DNA of 64,000 bases from Palaemon carinicauda (taxonomy: Eukaryota > Arthropoda > Malacostraca > Decapoda > Palaemonidae), in NCBI RefSeq assembly GCF_036898095.1, contig NC_090751.1:73905951-73969950 (forward strand). The letters run 5' to 3'. Position 1 is the stretch's first letter. Every line of letters begins with the position of its first letter. Positions 58,706-64,000 of the stretch are shown piece after piece. A program made the position numbers and the translations under genes. The notes beneath the pieces were generated by a model. It made no database searches and was not told the DNA's origin. It worked only from the letters and a program-made list of their open reading frames with translations.

Positions 58706-60584
58706 TTACGTCTCTTCAGACGGAGGTGTCTTTTCCTGGGACACCTCTTCAACTTCTTCCTGGGAAACTTCTTCAATTTCTTCCGAAGGCGTACTAGCAG
58801 GAGGAACTGACTCTTTTTTGCGAGGCTGGAAGAACATTGTGATCGAAAGTTGTTGCCGCTGCTTCTTTTTTCGATCTAAGAGCATCCTGTAGGGAGTCAT
58901 TATGTCATCAACCTTGTTGCAGAATTGCATCGACCGAACCATATCCTCGTCCCACTTTTGCAACATTTCTTTCAACTCCTTCGCATGGTTGCAGGCCTTG
59001 GCAAGCCGTTCTAATGTTAAGCCCGTTTCTTTGACATTTTCTTGGGTCTCTTCCTGGGTTTCACTCTCTTCTTCACTTGCCGATTTCGTCAGGTCTTCGA
59101 GGTCTGCGTCAGTTAGGGGCTGGGAATGGCAGTCCAACAACTCGTCGATGTCTTCAGTCGTCATGTCGCCAAACCCGTCACCTCCAATTATGGCAGCCAA
59201 CTGCATAGATTTGCGTATTGCAGTGTGTTGGATTTCAGCAGGTGTGAATCCCTCGTCGTCGTAAACAATCTGGGGCCACAACTTCTTCCAGCTCGCATTC
59301 ACGGTTGCAGGTTTCATCTCTTGCAGTGCCTTCTGAATATTCTGCAGGCACGTGGCTATGGTGTACTGCCGCCAGTACGCCTTCAAGTTAAAATCTTCAT
59401 CCTCATTATCTTGGGCAGCATCCACACGCAACGAGGTCCGCCAAGGTATTCTTCGTGTAGAGGGCCTTGAACGCCCTGATAACCCCCTGGTTCATCGGTG
59501 GAATTAATGACGTGGTGTTGGGTAGCAGAAACTCAACCTGAACGCCCTCACGCGACATGTCAGTTGCGTGTCCACCAGCGTTATCCATAAGGAGAAGGAT
59601 CTTGAATGGCAAGCCCTTCTCTAAGAGATATTTGCTGACTTGCGGGATAAAACACTGATGGAACCAGTTGGAGGTCAGCATCTTCATAATCCATGCTCTT
59701 TGATTATGCATCTAGTACACGGGAAGGAGATTCTTATTTTTATTTTTCAAAGCGCGAGGATTTTTCAACTTATAAATAAGCCCCGGCTTTAGCAAAAATC
59801 CAGCAGCATTGCCACACATCACGAGGGTAAAGCGATCCTTGAATGCTTTAAAGCCAGAGGCTTTGGCTTCCTCTTTGAACAGGAAAGTTCGCGACGGCAT
59901 TCTCTTCCAAAACAACCCGGTCTCATCCATATTAAAGACTTGTTCCGGCTTGTATCCACCTTCGGCGATAATATTCTTGAATGTCTGGTTCGCGTAAGTT
60001 TCAGCAGCGGCAGTGTCAGCCGAAGCAGCCTCGCCATGCAGGGAAACGCTTTTCAGGGCGAAGCGTTTCTGAAACTTCGCGAACCATCCTTTGCTGGCGG
60101 AAAAACGTTGTTCCTGAGGCTGGGAATCAGTGGATGTCCCTGGTTGAGGATCATCTGCATCATCATCTTCTTCAGCATGGTTGCCGTTGTCGTCTTGAGG
60201 TTCCTTTGCAGCCAAATTATCATACAAGCTCAAAGCCTTTGTTCGGATGGTGTTCGTATCCAAGGCTATGTTCTTCTTCCGGCAGTTGGCAATCCACACA
60301 GCTAAAGCACCTTCCATGCGTACGATCGTTTTATTACGCGTTGTAACGAATCGCTTCGCTGATCTGCTAAAGGTGATTGCAGCCGTCTTTCTAATGTTCG
60401 CCTCGTCCTTCTTGATATAGCGAACAGTAGATTCGTTGATCCCAAAATGGCGCGCAGCGGACGCGTAACTTCTACCATCTTTTATCATATCGAGAAGCGT
60501 AACCTTCTCAGCAATCGTCATCATCCTTCGGTGGCGTTTAGGCTCACTACCAGCCTTAGTAGAAGCAGAATGCTTGGGAGGCAT
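58706..60584 (-). pseudogene. Tigger-like transposase 2 (near full length)
   Basis: Starts MPPKHSASTK at 60584. A CENP-B-type helix-turn-helix (KVTLLDMIKDGRSYASAARHF, NESTVRYIKKD) is followed by a second DNA-binding part (FSASKGWFAKFQKRFALK) and the DDE region. The first catalytic Asp is present (NMDETGLFWKRMPSRTFL), as is the second (LLLMDNAGGHA). The third motif reads PPMNQGVIRAF, where Tigger/pogo proteins normally have Asp, so it is Asn here. A TAG near 59710 interrupts the chain after NLLPVY, and a frameshift near 59425 precedes the C-terminal part, which ends in an acidic Ser/Glu-rich tail. Total about 620 residues if read through. Confidence 0.85.
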
Positions 60585-60599
60585 TGTACAGTAGGATTT

Positions 60600-61027
60600 G
60601 ACAAAAAGTTCAACTTAAAAAGATCGCACACAGCACAGATTAAACTTCACAAACTTAAGAACGTCTACTCAGCGATACGCGGGAACACAAAGTGGACGAC
60701 CCGGGCCCGCGAGAACCTAGATGCTGGAAGCTGGAGATGAGGGCAAAACACCAATCACAGGCTAGATAACAAAACTTGAGTTCTGATTCGTCATCTATCA
60801 GCGCTTGAACCAATCACAACCCGTCTTACAGTATATGATGCGTAGGTTACCAACTCACACAAGATACCCCGCGCATACCGTACGTACAGTATTAATAATA
60901 ATAATGATAATAATAATAACAATCATAATTTTATTAACAACAACAATAATAATAATAATAACAATAATAATAATAGCTTTACGTATGCTACAGTATTTTA
61001 TTCTTTTGTAGGATGTGTGTGTGTGTG

Positions 61028-61059
<32 letters not shown>

Positions 61060-61744
61060 TTATTCGAAATGTGATTTTTGCAACAAAGAATATTATTGGA
61101 TGCAGTACTACGTACGTATACATACAAAAGATTCATGGAAAAGAAGCACATCCATTACATTTGTAGTACGTACAGTAGTAGCCATCAGCAGCCTTACACC
61201 ATTCTAATATTGTATGACTGCATCTGATTTGCGTTTCATGTTCGATTTAATTTTACTACGTACTGTATACAGTACTGAATTATCGTATGATAATAATACA
61301 GTAATAATAATAATAATGATAATAATAACAATAATAATTTTATTAACAACAACAACAATAATAATACACATAAAAGCTTTACGTATGCTATTTTATTCTT
61401 TTGTAGGATGTCTCTCTCTCTCTCTATCTCTCTCGTACGCTTATTCGAAATGTGATTTTTGCAACAAAGAATATTATTGGATGCAGTACTACGTACGTAT
61501 ACATACAAAAGAATCATGGAAAAGATGCACATTCATTACATTTGTAGTATAGTAGCCATCAGCAGCCTTACACCATTCTAATATGGTATGACTGCATCTG
61601 ATTTGCGTTTCATGTTCGATTTAATTTTACTACGTACTGTATACAGTACTGTATTATCGTATGATCACATTCTCTTTTTGTGTTTTATTTCTTTCTGTGC
61701 TGAATTATATATATGTAATGCAATGAACAATCAGTAAGAGCAGA
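60600..61744 (-). other. 5' region of Tigger 2 with 375-bp tandem duplication
   Basis: Non-coding. A segment with AAT-rich tract, CT tract, TCGTACGCTTATTCGAAATG and ACTGCATCTGATTTGCG occurs twice, about 375 bp apart (for example at 61218 and 61593). Short frames here are not supported as genes. Confidence 0.65.
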
Positions 61745-62389
61745 TAGTGAACCCTCGTTTATCGCGGTAGATAGGTTCCAGACCCGGCCGCGATAGGTGA
61801 AAATCCGCGAAGTAGTGATACCATATTTACCTATTTATTTAACATGTATATTCACTTTTAAAACCTTCCCTTGTACGTAGTACTGTTAACAAACTACCCT
61901 TTAATGTACAGAACACTTAATGCATGTACTACAGTACCCTAAACTAAAACAGGCACAAATATTATGGGCGACTTTATATCATGCGTTTCCTAACCACGCC
62001 AAAAAGCACAATAAAAAATGACAACCAATGTTTTGTTTACGTTTATCTCTGATTATAATGAAGAAACAAACGCATTTACACATCTGTGTATAGGTTAGTT
62101 TCTGCATCGATTATATTGATTATTCAGTACAGTATGTTGATTTGGTTATTACTAATGTTTTACTTAATTTTTCTTAGGACTTCCAAATGAAATGTTTTTC
62201 TTTATGACGCCGCCTGAAACGACGGCGTCATAAAGTACGCTCAGTAAACAAACTAAGGAATTTAACGCGCATGATGAAAGTGATAAATAATGATATTACA
62301 GTAAAAGCTTTAGTAAAATATGTTATTATAAATATTATTTACCGTATCTATATAAAATCATACATACGTAGCAAAGCAGGAAAACAATC

Positions 62390-62393
<4 letters not shown>

Positions 62394-62471
<78 letters not shown>
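62394..62471. repeat. GA dinucleotide microsatellite
   Basis: About 39 GA units; the corresponding place in the host element has the three-unit GA array at 58184. Confidence 0.95.
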
Positions 62472-62473
<2 letters not shown>

Positions 62474-62669
62474 GTTTTACATACGTAAATGTAAATTTTA
62501 AACAAAAAAAAATAGCCCCATTTCATATAAAATAGATTACAAATATTTTACTTTATCATATTACAGTAGTCTGTATAATACTGTAAAGTTCAGTACAGTA
62601 TGTTGTTGTTAATGTCGTGGCGATGAAATTCTCACGAAACAAAAACACGCCATTCGAGTACAACAGCTG

Positions 62670-62670
<1 letters not shown>

Positions 62671-62731
<61 letters not shown>
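62671..62731. repeat. CT dinucleotide microsatellite
   Basis: About 30 CT units. The flanks (to about 63330) are AT-rich non-coding sequence of the nested Tigger. Confidence 0.95.
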
Positions 62732-62736
<5 letters not shown>

Positions 62737-63339
62737 GTTATACAATACTTACATTTAGATGAAGAAACTAAAATTAGTTTTCTTAGTGTCAATTAAATAC
62801 GAAACGAAATAATTAGGCCGAGTCTACATCCATTTCAATCATAGCTAAAAATACGGCATCCGATTTCATCAGCAAACCACTATTTTTTGGGAAATATCAT
62901 TTTATTCTAGAAAATTGCCACTCTTTAAATAGTTAATTGCACATTAAGAAAGCATGTACTTTTGTTTTTAAATTTCGGGTTTGTTTTAAAAATCGAGTAT
63001 TGTTGACTTCTTTTTTGTTTTACTTTTGGCTGTGATTAGATCAGCTGTCATCTAGCTGCCGCTCTTGAGTGTGTACGAATACACTAACAAAGTATCATTT
63101 ATACCATTTCTTAACTTATTCAAACCGTCTACAGTATACAGTTGATATTACATAAACACCAATGTGTTATAACCTATCAAATTTTTTTGTTTATTACATT
63201 TAAACCCCCCCCTCTCTCTCTCTCTCTCTGGACTACTTTTCACTACCTCCCATTCCTTACCTCTCTCTATCTCTCTAACAAATGATATCTTTGTTGCTCC
63301 TCAAAGTTTCATTTATATTGAAAATCAATCACGATTCAA

Positions 63340-63497
63340 TTTTCCTTACTTTCTCCAATCTCGCACCATCGGTCACATCGCGGTATTTTCGATATTTCTG
63401 GAAAATCCGCGATATATGTATATACATGGGTTATGAAAAAAATCCGCGAAGTGGTGAATCCGCGATGGTCGAACCGCGAAGTAGCGAGGGTTCACTG
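63340..63497 (-). repeat. Right end of nested Tigger copy
   Basis: TCGCGGTATTTTCGATATTTC...CCGCGAAGTAGCGAGGGTTCACTG. The same sequence recurs at about 63560-63692. Confidence 0.8.
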
Positions 63498-63559
63498 TAT
63501 TACTAATTACAGTATTAATGGAATTACAAGTAACAAAATATCGTATTTGGGGGTCTTCA

Positions 63560-63692
63560 GATTTCGCGGTATTTTCGAAATTTCCGGAAAATCCACGATA
63601 TGTATATATATATATAGCCTATGGGTTATGGAAAAAACCCGCGAAGTGGTGAATCCGCGATGGTCGAACCGCGAAGTAGCGAGGGTTCACTG
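63560..63692 (-). repeat. Right end of outer Tigger 2
   Basis: TTCGCGGTATTTTCGAAATTTC...CCGCGAAGTAGCGAGGGTTCACTG followed by TA. Confidence 0.8.
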
Positions 63693-63694
63693 TA

Positions 63695-64000
63695 ATTCAA
63701 AACTGATAAAATAATCACATGCAGACACTAGTACACAAGGGGGAATACACCAAATTCATACCACAATTGTAAAAGAATATAAAACCTTCTTACAAAAAAA
63801 ATGACTAAATAACTAAGCATTTCTGAGCAATTTGAATACATAAGCTGCCAGAGATGGCAACACACCAGCCGCAGGCAATAAAAGACATGCTCATCGAATA
63901 AAAACCGGGTGGAGACCCAAAATTCTCCAACACATAAGAAAAGAGTACTTGACTTAGTCGATGAGGAAGAATCTGAAGCATACATGATTGCAAAATCACT
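63695..64000. other. Unassigned flank
   Basis: No similarity to the DIRS leader that precedes the Tigger insertion is evident, and no gene or repeat could be supported. Confidence 0.4.

Larger units (their letters stand above)
61747..63497. mobile_element. Non-autonomous Tigger copy nested in Tigger 2
   Basis: The left end GTGAACCCTCGTTTATCGCG is after TA with the first base or two altered. The right end ...GCGAGGGTTCACTG is before TA at 63498-63499. The first 730 bp repeat the left end of the host element with few changes, then a GA tract (62394-62471), a CT tract (about 62671-62731) and the right end. There is no transposase frame. Confidence 0.75.
57484..63692 (-). mobile_element. pogo/Tigger-like DNA transposon 2 with a nested smaller copy
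   Basis: Left end CAGTGAACCCTCGTTTATC after TA (57482-57483); right end ...GCGAGGGTTCACTG before TA (63693-63694). The transposase is on the minus strand at 58706-60584. A second Tigger copy without coding sequence (61747-63497) lies inside it. Tigger superfamily is supported by the terminal repeats, the TA target and the CENP-B-type N-terminus. Confidence 0.85.

Overview
The window looks like repeat-dense, intergenic nuclear DNA of an arthropod, most likely a decapod crustacean. This rests on the types of repeats present (many DIRS retrotransposons, pogo/Tigger transposons, a TTAA-flanked piggyBac-like element, I/Jockey-type LINE tails and very long AT tracts); no species marker was found. 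I recognise no host protein gene, rRNA or tRNA. Nearly every coding-looking stretch belongs to a transposon, and nearly all of those are broken.

The backbone is a cluster of DIRS-order tyrosine-recombinase retrotransposons of one family. Copy A (minus, 1-7896, 3' end outside the window) and copy B (plus, 8249-15846, both ends present) sit head to head around a 352-bp AT tract. Copy G (minus, 15854-about 22937, a diverged subfamily) meets B tail to tail. Copy C (minus, 22938-27968) has lost everything 3' of the start of its RT. H (27969-28932) is only a 3' end. E (minus, 31727-34367) stops at an assembly gap. D (minus, 35765-43617) and F (minus, 46738-57483) are long but interrupted. A remnant of a second DIRS family lies at 29950-31726.

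The family layout, read from B with gaps filled from the other copies, is: 5' inverted terminal repeat of about 390 bp; TATA-like box; leader of about 2 kb; a 140-162 nt intron; gag with a Cys/His-rich N-terminus; RT, RNase H and a Dam-methylase-like tail in a second frame; tyrosine recombinase (YR) in a third frame that overlaps the methylase-like tail; poly(A) signal; internal complementary region (ICR); and 3' inverted terminal repeat. The ICR carries the complements of the two outer ends joined, as in DIRS-1. Several termini abut AT tracts, which suggests a target preference.

Younger insertions sit on top. A 5'-truncated LINE with a perfect 15-bp target duplication lies inside a broken Tigger element (43618-46612). 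A piggyBac-like non-autonomous element carrying a satellite-like array (53040-56236) lies in the leader of F. A Tigger element that contains a second, smaller Tigger copy (57484-63692) also lies in F's leader. LINE tails flank the assembly gap at 34368-34436. The window is best read as a nested transposon graveyard, valuable for the structural biology of this DIRS family.
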